A stretch of DNA of 64,000 nucleotides from Acinetobacter lwoffii (GTDB lineage: Bacteria; Pseudomonadota; Gammaproteobacteria; Pseudomonadales; Moraxellaceae). Positions within the stretch are counted from its first letter, which is position 1. The number at the start of each line of letters is the position of its first letter. Location: positions 1-64,000 of the forward strand of contig NZ_DCLL01000061.1 in assembly GCF_002321025.1 (NCBI RefSeq). The letters are read 5' to 3'. Under the pieces are notes generated by a model. It worked only from the letters and a program-made list of their open reading frames with translations, ran no database searches and was not told the DNA's origin. The position numbers were made by a program, and so were the translations under genes. Positions 9,059-18,604 of this stretch are shown piece after piece.

Positions 9059-9087
9059 TTGCGTATTTGAACAGGGTACTTGTTGCT

Positions 9088-9300
9088 ATGAAATTTGGCG
9101 TATTGGTGTTGATGGTAGTCTTTCTGGCAGTATTGGTAGGTCTGTTCTATTTCAGTTTTAAAATACTGAACAAAGTACGTCAGGAAGAACGTGCGGAAAA
9201 TGCAGCAAAGCGACCTGAGCGCCAGCTCCATCCAAAATTACAAGCTGAACTTGAACAGCGCAAGAAACAGGAACAGGCTGAACAAGATCAGGGTAAATAA
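9088..9300 (+). CDS. Small single-pass membrane protein
   Basis: This 70-residue protein has one N-terminal membrane helix (MKFGVLVLMVVFLAVLVGLFYFSF) followed by a charged, Glu/Gln/Lys-rich tail likely to be helical (about residues 30-70). It was started at the ATG at 9088; the upstream in-frame TTG at 9067 would interrupt the membrane segment with a polar leader. No family recognised. It is flanked by terminators on both sides, so it has its own transcript. Confidence 0.6.
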   Translation: MKFGVLVLMVVFLAVLVGLFYFSFKILNKVRQEERAENAAKRPERQLHPKLQAELEQRKKQEQAEQDQGK

Positions 9301-9365
9301 TCCATAATAGTTCAGCTCAACTAAAAATTTGGTTTAAACGAAAAGCAGTTTTCTTAAAGTCGATA

Positions 9366-9397
9366 AAAAGGTGACACATTGGTCACCTATTTTTTAT
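9366..9397. terminator. Bidirectional terminator upstream of convergent nth
   Basis: An AGGTGAC/GTCACCT stem with A-tract and T-tract serves the small membrane protein and the convergent rsxB-nth transcript. Confidence 0.85.
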
Positions 9398-9417
9398 CCC
9401 ATCTTGATTGCGCCGTT

Positions 9418-10131
9418 CTATTCAGCAAGCTCAATATTTTTCACTGCAATCGAGCGGGCTGCACCAAATTCGAATCGGTCCGGCCAGTTACATACATCGG
9501 ATACTACACATTCATGACATTTCGGTTTGCGCGCAATACACGTATAACGACCGTGTAAAATCAGCCAGTGATGTGAATCAATGATAAATTCCTTGGGAAT
9601 GACTTTGACCAGACGGTGTTCAACTTCCAGCACATTTTTACCTACCGCTAGTCCGGTACGGTTACCGACCCGGAAAATATGCGTATCAACTGCCATGGTC
9701 GGCTGACCAAAGGCCGTATTTAGCACCACATTCGCCGTTTTACGACCTACACCCGGCAGGGCTTCTAAGTCTGCACGATTGTCCGGTACCACGCTGTTGT
9801 GCTTCTGAATCAGTATCTCGCAGGCTTTAATCACGTTGACCGCTTTCGAGTTATATAAACCAATGGTCTTGATATATTCCTTCAAACCGTCCACACCTAG
9901 CGCATAAATGGCTTCCGGTGTATTGGCGACGGGAAAGAGTTTGTCTGTGGCTTTGTTGACACTGACATCGGTAGCTTGAGCAGAGAGCGTGACCGCGACC
10001 AGCAATTCAAAGGGATTCGCATAATTCAGCTCGGTTTTTGGATTGGGTCGCTGTTCACGCAGACGTTCAAAAAAGGTCTGAATCTGCTTTTTGGTCATGT
10101 TTTTAACGGGTTTGGCCTTTGCTGTGGTCAT
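9418..10131 (-). CDS. nth: Endonuclease III (DNA glycosylase/AP lyase)
   Basis: Base-excision repair enzyme that removes oxidised pyrimidines and cuts the AP site. The 237-residue protein has the helix-hairpin-helix LPGVGRKTANVV with catalytic Lys, and the catalytic Asp in AVDTHIFR. The C-terminal [4Fe-4S] ligand set C-x6-C-x2-C-x5-C lies within CIARKPKCHECVVSDVC. An N-terminal extension of about 11 residues relative to E. coli Nth is supported by an AGGG ribosome site 8 nt before the ATG at 10131. It lies 3 nt after the rsxB stop, so the two are one operon; in E. coli nth follows the whole rsx cluster. Confidence 0.96.
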   Translation of the reverse strand: MTTAKAKPVKNMTKKQIQTFFERLREQRPNPKTELNYANPFELLVAVTLSAQATDVSVNKATDKLFPVANTPEAIYALGVDGLKEYIKTIGLYNSKAVNVIKACEILIQKHNSVVPDNRADLEALPGVGRKTANVVLNTAFGQPTMAVDTHIFRVGNRTGLAVGKNVLEVEHRLVKVIPKEFIIDSHHWLILHGRYTCIARKPKCHECVVSDVCNWPDRFEFGAARSIAVKNIELAE

Positions 10132-10134
10132 GTT

Positions 10135-10926
10135 CTATCCCTGTAAAGCCTGTAATTGCTGTGTCAGTTCTTCCAGTTGGGTGCGTTTTCGGGCATCTTC
10201 ACGAACCGAAAGCTGTTTTTCCAGTTTTTTAATTTGGGTACGTAGTTTTGCCAGTTCAATCGTGGTCTTGGAATCGAGGGCTACAGGTGCATTCTCTGGC
10301 TTGCTTGCGACTTCAATCACAGGAAGTTGCTCATTTAAAGCAGAGAAACGGGCAAACAGGGCAGTATCAATTTCTGCACGGACCACAGGTCCCTTACGAT
10401 CGGTACGCCGTTTTTCTTCACGCTGGATGTGCGCATAGTAACGCTGACGCAGATCATCCTGTTCCGCAAGACGCTGTGCTTCAGTCGGCAAGGGTTGTTG
10501 ATCTTCAACCAAATCGATGCAGTCTACCGGACAAGGAGGAATACATAACTCACAGCCGGTACATAGGTCGGTCAGAATGGTATGCATTAGTTTACCGGAA
10601 CCAATAATTGCATCGACCGGGCAGGCGCTAATGCATTTGGTACAGCCAATACATTCATCTTCACGAATTACGGCTTTGATGCGCTGAGGACGACCATCGG
10701 CTTGAACTGGCCAGACACTTTCTTCTGCCACAAGTTTAGGACGATTTAATAATCTAGCCAAAGCATCGGCAACAGGCTGTCCGCCCGGCACACATTTATT
10801 GGCATTTTCCCCCTCAGTAATCGACTGGGCATAAGGTAAACATCCGTCACGGTGACCGCAGAGTCCACACTGGGTTTGAGGGAGTAAAGCGTCAATCGAT
10901 TGGACCAGAGAAATGGGCGAATTCAT
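10135..10926 (-). CDS. rsxB: RnfB/RsxB-type iron-sulfur protein (solitary)
   Basis: This 263-residue ferredoxin-like protein resembles the RnfB/RsxB subunit of the Rnf/Rsx ion-pumping electron-transfer complex. The N-terminal Fe-S motif (QCGLCGHRDGC, about residues 19-29) is followed by two classic [4Fe-4S] motifs, CIGCTKCISACP and CTGCELCIPPCP (about residues 91-132). The C-terminal 100 residues are a charged coiled-coil-like tail. The hydrophobic N-terminal anchor of true RnfB is absent, and none of rsxA, C, D, G or E is next to it. It could deliver electrons to another partner, possibly linked to Nth or SoxR reduction. The name reflects homology, not a proven complex. Confidence 0.8.
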   Translation of the reverse strand: MNSPISLVQSIDALLPQTQCGLCGHRDGCLPYAQSITEGENANKCVPGGQPVADALARLLNRPKLVAEESVWPVQADGRPQRIKAVIREDECIGCTKCISACPVDAIIGSGKLMHTILTDLCTGCELCIPPCPVDCIDLVEDQQPLPTEAQRLAEQDDLRQRYYAHIQREEKRRTDRKGPVVRAEIDTALFARFSALNEQLPVIEVASKPENAPVALDSKTTIELAKLRTQIKKLEKQLSVREDARKRTQLEELTQQLQALQG

Positions 10927-11275
10927 GTATAACCAGCGTTACTCATGGCAAGCATGAGAGAGTAAGTGAAACAAAATATGTCGATTCATCAATTTTAACA
11001 TATTTTTAAACTCCTAAGTCGTGCGCAATTAAGGGTCAACTTGTGCCTTATTATTAGGCATAAATCTGAATGTAAGCCTTGATTCGATTGGCATTTCCTG
11101 ACATAGAAAAAATTTTCATAATCAATATAAATATTTGTTATCAAATTAATTTTAAAGTATTTTCAAAAAAAGTATTGTAGATTAGTTACAAAAGATATTT
11201 AATATTTTGCGCCAAAATTTAACATTGATTGTAAATTTGACCAATTTTGATCCATTTTCTGCTGAGGATTAAGCG
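10927..11275. other. Divergent intergenic region between rsxB and gdhA
   Basis: About 350 nt of AT-rich DNA holds the divergent promoters of rsxB-nth and gdhA. The 150 nt before gdhA are especially A/T rich. I see no gene, no riboswitch-like fold and no unambiguous promoter. Confidence 0.6.
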
Positions 11276-12619
11276 TTGAAATACAACACACTTAATGAGT
11301 TCCTAGATTACGTAAAATCACGTGATGCACATCAACCAGAATTTCTTCAAGCTGTAGAAGAAGTGATGACCAGTTTGTGGCCGTTCATTGAAAAGAACCC
11401 ACAATACGCAGCACATGGTTTACTAGAACGTCTAGTTGAGCCAGAACGTGCGATCCAGTTCCGAGTTTCTTGGGTAGATGACCAAGGTCAGACTCAAGTA
11501 AACCGTGCGTTCCGCGTACAGTACAACTCAGCGATCGGTCCATTTAAAGGTGGTATGCGTTTCCACCCTTCAGTGAATCTTTCAATCCTAAAATTCTTAG
11601 GCTTTGAGCAAACATTTAAAAATGCTTTAACCACACTTCCTATGGGTGGCGGTAAAGGCGGTTCTGATTTTGACCCTAAAGGCAAATCAGAAGGCGAAAT
11701 CATGCGTTTCTGCCAGGCTTTAATGATCGAGCTGTATCGTCACCTTGGTGCGAACACAGATATCCCTGCAGGTGATATTGGTGTAGGCGGTCGTGAAGTG
11801 GGCTACATGGCCGGCATGATGAAAAAATTAAGTAACGATACGGCATGTGTATTCACTGGTAAAGGTTTAACTTTCGGTGGTTCATTGGCACGTCCGGAAG
11901 CAACGGGTTACGGTACTGTGTATTTCGCTGAGGAAATGCTTAAGTCTCGTGGCGAAAGCTTCAAAGATAAAGTCGTTGCGATTTCAGGTTCTGGTAACGT
12001 TGCGCAATATGCTGCTGAAAAAGCAATGTACCTCGGTGCGAAAGTGGTTTCACTTTCTGACTCTGCCGGTACAGTTCACGTTAAAGACGGTTTCACTGAG
12101 GCGCTTCTTGCTGAAGTCATGGAACTTAAAAATGTAAAACGTGGCCGTATTTCAGAATTCGCGTCTAAACATGGTTTCGAATATCTTGAAGGACAACGTC
12201 CTTGGGGTATCAAGTGTGATATCGCATTGCCATGTGCGACTCAAAACGAACTTGATGCAGACGACGCTGCTCAGCTTCTTGCAAACGGTGTAATCTGTGT
12301 GGCTGAAGGTGCGAACATGCCTTCTACGCTTGAAGCGGTTGAGAAATTCGTTGAAGCGAAAATTCTTTATGCGCCAGGTAAAGCATCAAATGCAGGTGGT
12401 GTGGCAACTTCTGGTCTTGAAATGTCTCAAAACGCATTGCGTTTAGGCTGGACTTTCGAAGAAGTTGACGAGCGCTTACACGCGATCATGAAAGAAATTC
12501 ACCGCAACTGCGTAAAATTCGGTACTAAGGAAGACGGTACTGTGAACTATGTTGACGGTGCGAACATTGCTGGCTTCGTAAAAGTTGCTGATGCAATGCT
12601 TGCTCAAGGCGTATTCTAA
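11276..12619 (+). CDS. gdhA: NADP-specific glutamate dehydrogenase
   Basis: Forms glutamate from 2-oxoglutarate, ammonium and NADPH; the main ammonium-assimilation route at high nitrogen. The 447-residue protein has the substrate-binding K-GG-RFHP block, the catalytic-lysine loop PMGGGKGGSDFDPKGKS, the Rossmann segment AISGSGNVAQYAAEKA and the C-terminal NAGGVATSGLEMSQNA. Length is that of hexameric NADP enzymes. Translation begins at TTG 11276; GAGGA at 11264-11268 gives a 7-nt spacer and no ATG is suitably placed. It is monocistronic with a strong terminator. Confidence 0.96.
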   Translation: MKYNTLNEFLDYVKSRDAHQPEFLQAVEEVMTSLWPFIEKNPQYAAHGLLERLVEPERAIQFRVSWVDDQGQTQVNRAFRVQYNSAIGPFKGGMRFHPSVNLSILKFLGFEQTFKNALTTLPMGGGKGGSDFDPKGKSEGEIMRFCQALMIELYRHLGANTDIPAGDIGVGGREVGYMAGMMKKLSNDTACVFTGKGLTFGGSLARPEATGYGTVYFAEEMLKSRGESFKDKVVAISGSGNVAQYAAEKAMYLGAKVVSLSDSAGTVHVKDGFTEALLAEVMELKNVKRGRISEFASKHGFEYLEGQRPWGIKCDIALPCATQNELDADDAAQLLANGVICVAEGANMPSTLEAVEKFVEAKILYAPGKASNAGGVATSGLEMSQNALRLGWTFEEVDERLHAIMKEIHRNCVKFGTKEDGTVNYVDGANIAGFVKVADAMLAQGVF

Positions 12620-12639
12620 GTCTGACTTAGTCTAAGCTG

Positions 12640-12671
12640 AAAAAACCGGGGCTATTGCCCCGGTTTTTTTT
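12640..12671. terminator. gdhA terminator (bidirectional)
   Basis: A 12-bp stem, AAAAACCGGGGC/GCCCCGGTTTTT, with a TATT loop lies 21 nt after gdhA and also faces the convergent META lipoprotein gene. Confidence 0.92.
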
Positions 12672-12690
12672 ATATCTGGTATTTTTAGTT

Positions 12691-13464
12691 TTAGAGAGCA
12701 CCCTTAACTATTTCACGCTCAACCGCCATATCAAAAATATAGGCATATTTCGATTGATCAGCTGCCGGATGCTTAATTTCAAAACGTTTGACCCGAATAA
12801 TCTGCCGTTCATTTGGTGAATGCCGAAAACCTTCAATCTGATCATAGAATAAAGTCCAGTCTTTATCGACCTGAGTTTTCAGGCCATTCTGATCATATTT
12901 CACTTCTTTGACTTGCAAGCAGCTTTGTTGGGTTACGCCGGTACATTGTTTGGTATCGGGGGAAATTTCCAGAAAAATTGTTTCAGCCTGTCCTTGGTAT
13001 TTGGTTTCCGGAGTCATTTTCCCGATAAATTCATAGGTTTGACCATTTGCGGCCATCAACGTCAGGGTCGGCTTGTCAGGATCTGTGGTATTGAGCGTAA
13101 AAGGAATGTCACGCTTCTGTAAAAGTTGGCTGACAAAACGTTCCTGCTCCATCAATGCTGCATCACAGGCCATTTCAGTGCCTATAACTTCGCTGGTGGT
13201 GATGATATTGTTTTTGACTGACCAGGTCGTCCCGAGTCCATTACAGCCCGTCACGGCGCTCAGCCGGCCTTGAGCGTTGAAACTCAGTACAACGGGTCGT
13301 TCTAGTCCACGATTCAGTTCCCAGTAATAGGCTGGAAGAATCTGATCTGCATTTTTTTGTTGGATGGTGGCCACCGCAAGATCTCCAGCTCGTTGAATAT
13401 CACTGGACTGACAGCCTGCAAAAGTTAAAGGCAATAATGCCAGCACAATAAATTTTAATTTCAT
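12691..13464 (-). CDS. META/DUF4377 domain lipoprotein
   Basis: This 257-residue predicted lipoprotein starts at the ATG at 13464 (MKLKFIV) with lipobox LTFAGC. The central part (about 45-140) is a META (HslJ-like) domain with the hallmark TGCNGLGTTW and a conserved MACDAALMEQER. The C-terminal part (about 150-255) matches DUF4377, with CTGVTQQSCLQVKEV and the WTLFYDQIEGF segment. META proteins of the envelope are linked to heat or drug tolerance in some bacteria, but the function here is unknown. It is likely anchored in the outer membrane. Confidence 0.8.
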   Translation of the reverse strand: MKLKFIVLALLPLTFAGCQSSDIQRAGDLAVATIQQKNADQILPAYYWELNRGLERPVVLSFNAQGRLSAVTGCNGLGTTWSVKNNIITTSEVIGTEMACDAALMEQERFVSQLLQKRDIPFTLNTTDPDKPTLTLMAANGQTYEFIGKMTPETKYQGQAETIFLEISPDTKQCTGVTQQSCLQVKEVKYDQNGLKTQVDKDWTLFYDQIEGFRHSPNERQIIRVKRFEIKHPAADQSKYAYIFDMAVEREIVKGAL

Positions 13465-13591
13465 GGACTTATAATGAAGTATATAAAGTTCAAACAATAA
13501 TAATGGATGTATTGTAAAAAAATATGGATACATTTCGCAGCTTTGAGTTGCAAAATGTATCCATCATTAAGATTTTAGCGCTGAAGCAAGA

Positions 13592-14368
13592 TTAATCGAA
13601 GCGGTAAATATCCATACCGAGTGAACCCATGGTGAAACTGCTATGTACCAGACTAAAACGCTGACCTGTGCCCATCGCAAAGAAAATCGGAGCAAAATGT
13701 TCCAGCGTTGGATGATTCCGTGCCATATGCGGAATATTGGACCAGTCCAGTACAGCATCATAATCATTGTGCGTCAGTTTATGCACCACAAAATTACGGA
13801 AGCCTGAGGCCCATTCGGGTACATCAGCAGCCGATCCATCCCAAGACAGTTCACGTAAATTATGGGTAATACTGCCCGAACCAATCAGCAGGATTTGCTG
13901 TTCACGTAAAGGTGCGAGACTTTGACCAATCTGATAAATCTCATCCGCACTCATCGACATGGGTAAGGAAATTTCTACCACGGGAATGTTGGCATCTGGA
14001 TACATATGTAGCAGCGGCATCCATACACCATGATCACGCGGACGAGTACTGTTGGCATGTGCAGAAAAGCCGGCATTGGCCAGCAAGCCTAAGACTTTCT
14101 CGGCCAATTCAGGATTTCCCGGTGCAGGGTAGCGTAATTGATAAAGTTCAGGCGGGAAACCACGAAAATCATGCCAAGTTTCTGGGCGAATTGCGCTACT
14201 GACTTCCAACGCATCACTTTCCCAATGTGCAGACATCACAATAATCGCTTCCGGGCGTGGCAGATTTTCACTCAAACGATGCAAGGCAGGACCCACTTGC
14301 TCAGGATTCAGCGCCAGCATAGGAGAGCCATGAGAAATAAATAAGCCGGGCAACGTTTGTAAGTTCAT
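13592..14368 (-). CDS. LigB-type extradiol ring-cleavage dioxygenase (YgiD/DODA-like)
   Basis: This 258-residue non-haem metal enzyme of the class III extradiol dioxygenase family is related to 4,5-DOPA dioxygenase (E. coli YgiD/YcfI type). The metal-ligand and acid-base histidines appear in FISHGSPML (about 11-19), SAHWES (about 46-51) and GSGSITHNLREL (about 170-181). Length and the SLGMDIYRFD end match the family. The physiological substrate is unknown; in bacteria it is a catecholic compound. No catabolic operon surrounds it. Confidence 0.85.
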   Translation of the reverse strand: MNLQTLPGLFISHGSPMLALNPEQVGPALHRLSENLPRPEAIIVMSAHWESDALEVSSAIRPETWHDFRGFPPELYQLRYPAPGNPELAEKVLGLLANAGFSAHANSTRPRDHGVWMPLLHMYPDANIPVVEISLPMSMSADEIYQIGQSLAPLREQQILLIGSGSITHNLRELSWDGSAADVPEWASGFRNFVVHKLTHNDYDAVLDWSNIPHMARNHPTLEHFAPIFFAMGTGQRFSLVHSSFTMGSLGMDIYRFD

Positions 14369-14478
14369 AAGTCAAACCACATCTGGAAGATGCCTCAATA
14401 ATGCATGAAAAATAGAAATAAGAGCAGAAGAGATTATTCAACAAAACGTTGCATATAAAGAACGCTTCAGCAAAATCA

Positions 14479-14961
14479 TTAGCCTGCTCGGTGATAAGGA
14501 TGGTTGTTATTGATGCTCATGGCACGATAAAGCTGCTCGATCAGCATCACACGTACCAGAGGATGCGGCAGAGTTAACTTGGAAAGTGACCAGTGCCATG
14601 CAGCAGCTTTACGCACGGCTTCTGAGTGACCATCCGGTCCACCAATTGCAAGTGCTACATCATTGCCTTCCAGCATCCAGCCTTTCATGGTTTCAGCCAG
14701 TTTCTCGGTACTGAATTCGCGTCCGCCCACTTCTAGTGCAATCAGGGTTTCATTCTGCTTGAGCGCATTTAAAATGCTGTCGCCCTCAATATTGCGGTAT
14801 TTCAGAATATCCGCTTCAGAATCATTTTTCCCGCGCTTGGCCATCGGCAGTTCAATAATCTGGGTCTGTACAAAAGGCTGAATACGTTTGAAATAATCTT
14901 CAAAACCAGTCAGCACCCACGCTGGCATTTTTTGACCAATGGTCAGGATACGGATTTTCAT
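14479..14961 (-). CDS. rlmH: 23S rRNA (pseudouridine(1915)-N3)-methyltransferase RlmH
   Basis: SPOUT-fold methyltransferase that methylates pseudouridine 1915 in helix 69 of 23S rRNA on assembled ribosomes. The 160-residue protein starts MKIRILTIGQKMPAWV. It has the knotted SAM-binding segments ALEVGGREFSTE and LAIGGPDGHSEAV, and the C-terminal LVRVMLIEQLYRAMSI plus NNHPYHRAG that completes the active site. Normal length for the family. Confidence 0.96.
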   Translation of the reverse strand: MKIRILTIGQKMPAWVLTGFEDYFKRIQPFVQTQIIELPMAKRGKNDSEADILKYRNIEGDSILNALKQNETLIALEVGGREFSTEKLAETMKGWMLEGNDVALAIGGPDGHSEAVRKAAAWHWSLSKLTLPHPLVRVMLIEQLYRAMSINNNHPYHRAG

Positions 14962-15113
14962 ACAGACAGATCAATAATTGGATACCTCATTATAACGATC
15001 AAACAACATGAAGTTGAGCAGGGAAACAAATTGAAATTGAAATGAGAGATTTAGTGTTGCTTTAATGTCCTTAGTTCAAGTATCCGCTTGATAAAGGAAT
15101 GGAATAATAATAA

Positions 15114-16061
15114 ATGCGGAACAGTGTCATGATAAAAGGATGTTGTACTGTGCTGCTGTTACTGATAGGCCTCATGGGGCCTAGTCTCTGTGCAGCCAAT
15201 TCGAGCAAAAATGCTCAGGTCTCTCATCTGGAATTATTTTTTAGCCAGATCATGAGTGTCGATGAATACCGAAATTATAAAAATCTAAAAGAGCTGAATC
15301 GGGTATCTGCCTGGATCAAAGGGCAGATGCAGCGCTTTGGTATTCCATGCCAGTTTCAGGTTTATGTGGTCAATAACCTGAGTTACCGAAATGTCATCTG
15401 TAGCTTGGATACTCAAGCCAAAACCAAGATGGTGATGGGGGCACATTATGATGTCTTTAGTGCCCGAAACGGTGCTGATAATAATGCCTCAGGGGTAGCG
15501 GGTTTACTGGAAACGGCAAGACTACTCGCTTTGCAAAAATCCAAGCTCAAACATGATGTCGAATTTGCTTTCTATACGCTTGAAGAGCCGCCTTTTTTCA
15601 AGACAGAACATATGGGCAGTTATATGCATGCCAAGTCTTTAAAAAAGCAGAAGCAGAAAATTGAGGGCGTGGTGATTCTGGATTCGATTGGTTATTTTGA
15701 TGAACATCAGGTGCAGAGCTATCCGGTGGGATTAAAATGGATTTATCCACGACATGGTAACTTTATTGCAGCCATTGGGCATTTAGCCTCAACTGGCCTG
15801 ACTGGAGATTATTGTGATGCCATGCAGCGTTTTAACCGTCTGGAATGTCAACGCTTTGTCAGCCCAAGTTTTGCTCAGGATATGAATTTCTCTGGCTATC
15901 TGAATTATGCCAAATTCAACTATTCGACCATGCTGATTACCGATACTGCGAGTTATCGTAATCCTTATTACAATACCGAATTGGATACCCTCGACAAGCT
16001 TGATCTGAACAAGATGACTGATGTGATTGATGGATTGGTTACGATGGCACTACAGCCATAA
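15114..16061 (+). CDS. Exported M28-family zinc aminopeptidase-like protein
   Basis: This 315-residue protein has a signal peptide (cleavage likely after LCAA, about residue 29). An M28 peptidase domain has the co-catalytic zinc ligands in GAHYDVF (His), GADNNASG (Asp) and LEEPPF (Glu-Glu), at about residues 105-162. Two Cys pairs (IPCQ/VICS and YCDA/ECQR) could form disulfides in the periplasm. It probably trims peptides, but specificity is unknown. Start at ATG 15114 (GGAA 9 nt upstream); ATG 15129 is an alternative with a tighter signal sequence. It is followed by a terminator shared with lon. Confidence 0.8.
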   Translation: MRNSVMIKGCCTVLLLLIGLMGPSLCAANSSKNAQVSHLELFFSQIMSVDEYRNYKNLKELNRVSAWIKGQMQRFGIPCQFQVYVVNNLSYRNVICSLDTQAKTKMVMGAHYDVFSARNGADNNASGVAGLLETARLLALQKSKLKHDVEFAFYTLEEPPFFKTEHMGSYMHAKSLKKQKQKIEGVVILDSIGYFDEHQVQSYPVGLKWIYPRHGNFIAAIGHLASTGLTGDYCDAMQRFNRLECQRFVSPSFAQDMNFSGYLNYAKFNYSTMLITDTASYRNPYYNTELDTLDKLDLNKMTDVIDGLVTMALQP

Positions 16062-16087
16062 TTCAGTTGTTTTATTCAATAACTCAA

Positions 16088-16117
16088 TAAAAAACCCTGC
16101 CGAAGCAGGGTTTTTTA
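16088..16117. terminator. Bidirectional terminator between M28 peptidase and lon
   Basis: An AAAACCCTGC/GCAGGGTTTT stem with a CGAA tetraloop is flanked by A- and T-tracts. Confidence 0.92.
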
Positions 16118-16133
16118 TACGAAACATCAAGTC

Positions 16134-18560
16134 TTAATGACGCGCTGCTTTCGCTTCTTCTTTGGTTTTCACAATTGGTGCTTTAACCAAGGCTTTTGGC
16201 AAAGAGGTCAGTGCCAGCGGTAAAATCTCATCAATCGATTTTACGGCTTTAATTTCTAGACCTTCTTTGACATTTTCTGGAATTTCCGCCAGGTCACGTA
16301 CGTTTTCCTGTGGAATGAATACCAACTTGATGCCACCACGATGGGCTGCAAGCAGTTTTTCTTTCAAGCCACCGATACGCAGCGCACGACCGCCCAGACT
16401 GGTTTCACCTGTCATCGCGATATCCGGACGAATCGGGATACCCGTGAAAGCAGATACCAGTGCTGTAGTCAAAGCCAAACCTGCCGATGGACCATCTTTC
16501 GGTGTTGCGCCTTCAGGTAAATGCACATGCACGTCGGTTTCTTCAAAGCGCGAGGCTTCGATGCCGAGTTCATCCGCACGGGTACGCACTACAGTCATTG
16601 CAGCAGTAATCGATTCTTTCATGACATCGCCAAGAGAACCGGTGGTAATGAACTTGCCTTTACCTGGTACTGCTGCAACTTCAATGGTCAGTAATTCACC
16701 ACCAACAGAAGTCCAAGCCAGACCATTTACACGGCCGATTTGCGCTTCTTCTTCCGCCATACCGTAGTCAAATTTATGTGGACCTAAGTATTCTGGAAGA
16801 TTCGCTGCGGTCACTTCAACCTGAAGGTTTTTAGATTTCTTGCTAACAGCCTCTTTCACCACTTTACGTGCAATTTTTGACACTTCACGTTCAAGGTTAC
16901 GAACACCGGCTTCACGCGTATAACGGCGCACGATGTCACGAATTGCTTCTTCATGCACGGTCAACTCTTTGGCACGTAGGCCATTGTTTTTGATGGCTTT
17001 AGGAACAAGGTAGCGGTCCGCAATATTGACTTTCTCTTCTTCGGTATAACCCGGAAGACGAATCACTTCCATACGGTCTAGCAGGGCCTCAGGAATGTTC
17101 ATGCTGTTTGCGGTACAGATAAACATTACTTCAGACAGGTCCAGATCAAGATCCAGATAGTGATCGCTGAACTTGTTGTTCTGTGATGGATCAAGTACCT
17201 CAAGCATCGCAGAAGCCGGATCGCCACGGTAGTCTTGCGCCATCTTGTCGATTTCATCGAGCAAGAATAACGGGTTTTTTACGCCCACTTTAGTCAATGA
17301 CTGCACAATTTTACCTGGCATCGCACCGATATAGGTACGACGGTGACCGCGAATTTCCGCTTCATCACGTACGCCGCCCAGCGCCATACGCACGAACTCA
17401 CGACCAGTCGCCTTGGCAATTGATTCACCGAGTGAAGTTTTACCCACACCTGGAGGACCAACCAAGCATAGAATCGGACCACGCAATTTTTTCACACGTG
17501 ACTGAACTGCCAGATATTCCACAATACGATCTTTGACATCGTCTAGACCATAGTGGTCTGCATCCAGAATTTCCTGTGCTTTGTTCAGGTTAATACTGAC
17601 TTTGCTGGCTTTATTCCACGGTGTATCTAGAATGACTTCCAGATAGTTACGTACCACAGCAGCTTCACTTGAAGCAGGCTGCATCGCTTTCAGTTTACGG
17701 AATTCAGCTTCTGCTTTTTTGCGTACATGCTCAGGCAAATCTGCTTCAGCAAGACGTTTTTCAATTTCAGCGACATCATCTTCCGCGCCGCCGTTCATAT
17801 CTGAAAGCTCGCGCTGAATGACTTTCATTTTTTCATTCAGGAAGTATTCGCGCTGGTTCTTTTCCATCTGACGTTTAACAGAATCATGCAGGGTTTGCTC
17901 GATCTGTTGTTCTTCAGACTGTTGCAATAGATAAGTCATCAGCTCAGTCAAATGTGCTTCGAATTCGTCATGTTCCAGGAATTTCTGTTTGACATCAATA
18001 TTTAATGGAACACGGGTTGCGACGAAGAACAATAACTGTAATAGATCTTCAATTTTGTTGGCTGCGGTGATCAGTTCACGCGCATTACGAAGTTTCGCTT
18101 CTGCATATTGAGCGAAAAGCGCACGTAATTCCTGCAAGCGCACAGCTTGGGTGTCTGCATCGACGCTCACCGTCATTGGGCTGAGTTCATGCTCTGCTGT
18201 CAGATACTCAGTTTCGTCAATGATGGTTTTCAGCTTGGCACGGTGCAGGCCTTCGATCAGGACTTTAATACAGTTTTCATCATTTTCGTGATTCACAACT
18301 TGCACAATCTTCGCGACAGTACCGTATTGATATAAATTGTCGTGATCAATTTCTTCTGTAAGCGAATCTTTTTGCGCAACTACAAATACTAGATTGTCAC
18401 TGTTACGAGCCACATCAACTGCATTGATCGATTTTTCACGACCGACAAACAGCGCAATTTGCATATGCGGATAAACCACCACATCACGCAGCGCCAAAAG
18501 GGGTAGTACACTTGGAACCTGAGGCTCTAAGGTTTCTTGATTCATAATAATTTCAGACAT
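16134..18560 (-). CDS. lon: ATP-dependent protease Lon
   Basis: Cytoplasmic AAA+ serine protease degrading misfolded and regulatory proteins. It has an N-terminal substrate domain (LPLLALRDVVVYPHM), a coiled middle, the AAA+ module with Walker A GPPGVGKTSLG and Walker B LFLLDEIDKM, and the C-terminal protease domain with catalytic Ser in PKDGPSAG and Lys in LKEKLLAAHRGG. Start at ATG 18560 (MSEII) with AGGAG 5 nt upstream, giving 808 residues; ATG 18545 is an alternative. A sigma32-like promoter lies about 45-70 nt upstream. Confidence 0.97.
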   Translation of the reverse strand: MSEIIMNQETLEPQVPSVLPLLALRDVVVYPHMQIALFVGREKSINAVDVARNSDNLVFVVAQKDSLTEEIDHDNLYQYGTVAKIVQVVNHENDENCIKVLIEGLHRAKLKTIIDETEYLTAEHELSPMTVSVDADTQAVRLQELRALFAQYAEAKLRNARELITAANKIEDLLQLLFFVATRVPLNIDVKQKFLEHDEFEAHLTELMTYLLQQSEEQQIEQTLHDSVKRQMEKNQREYFLNEKMKVIQRELSDMNGGAEDDVAEIEKRLAEADLPEHVRKKAEAEFRKLKAMQPASSEAAVVRNYLEVILDTPWNKASKVSINLNKAQEILDADHYGLDDVKDRIVEYLAVQSRVKKLRGPILCLVGPPGVGKTSLGESIAKATGREFVRMALGGVRDEAEIRGHRRTYIGAMPGKIVQSLTKVGVKNPLFLLDEIDKMAQDYRGDPASAMLEVLDPSQNNKFSDHYLDLDLDLSEVMFICTANSMNIPEALLDRMEVIRLPGYTEEEKVNIADRYLVPKAIKNNGLRAKELTVHEEAIRDIVRRYTREAGVRNLEREVSKIARKVVKEAVSKKSKNLQVEVTAANLPEYLGPHKFDYGMAEEEAQIGRVNGLAWTSVGGELLTIEVAAVPGKGKFITTGSLGDVMKESITAAMTVVRTRADELGIEASRFEETDVHVHLPEGATPKDGPSAGLALTTALVSAFTGIPIRPDIAMTGETSLGGRALRIGGLKEKLLAAHRGGIKLVFIPQENVRDLAEIPENVKEGLEIKAVKSIDEILPLALTSLPKALVKAPIVKTKEEAKAARH

Positions 18561-18604
18561 GAGCACTCCTAATGAGTGACAACGGTGTTGCCATGCTTTT
18601 AATA

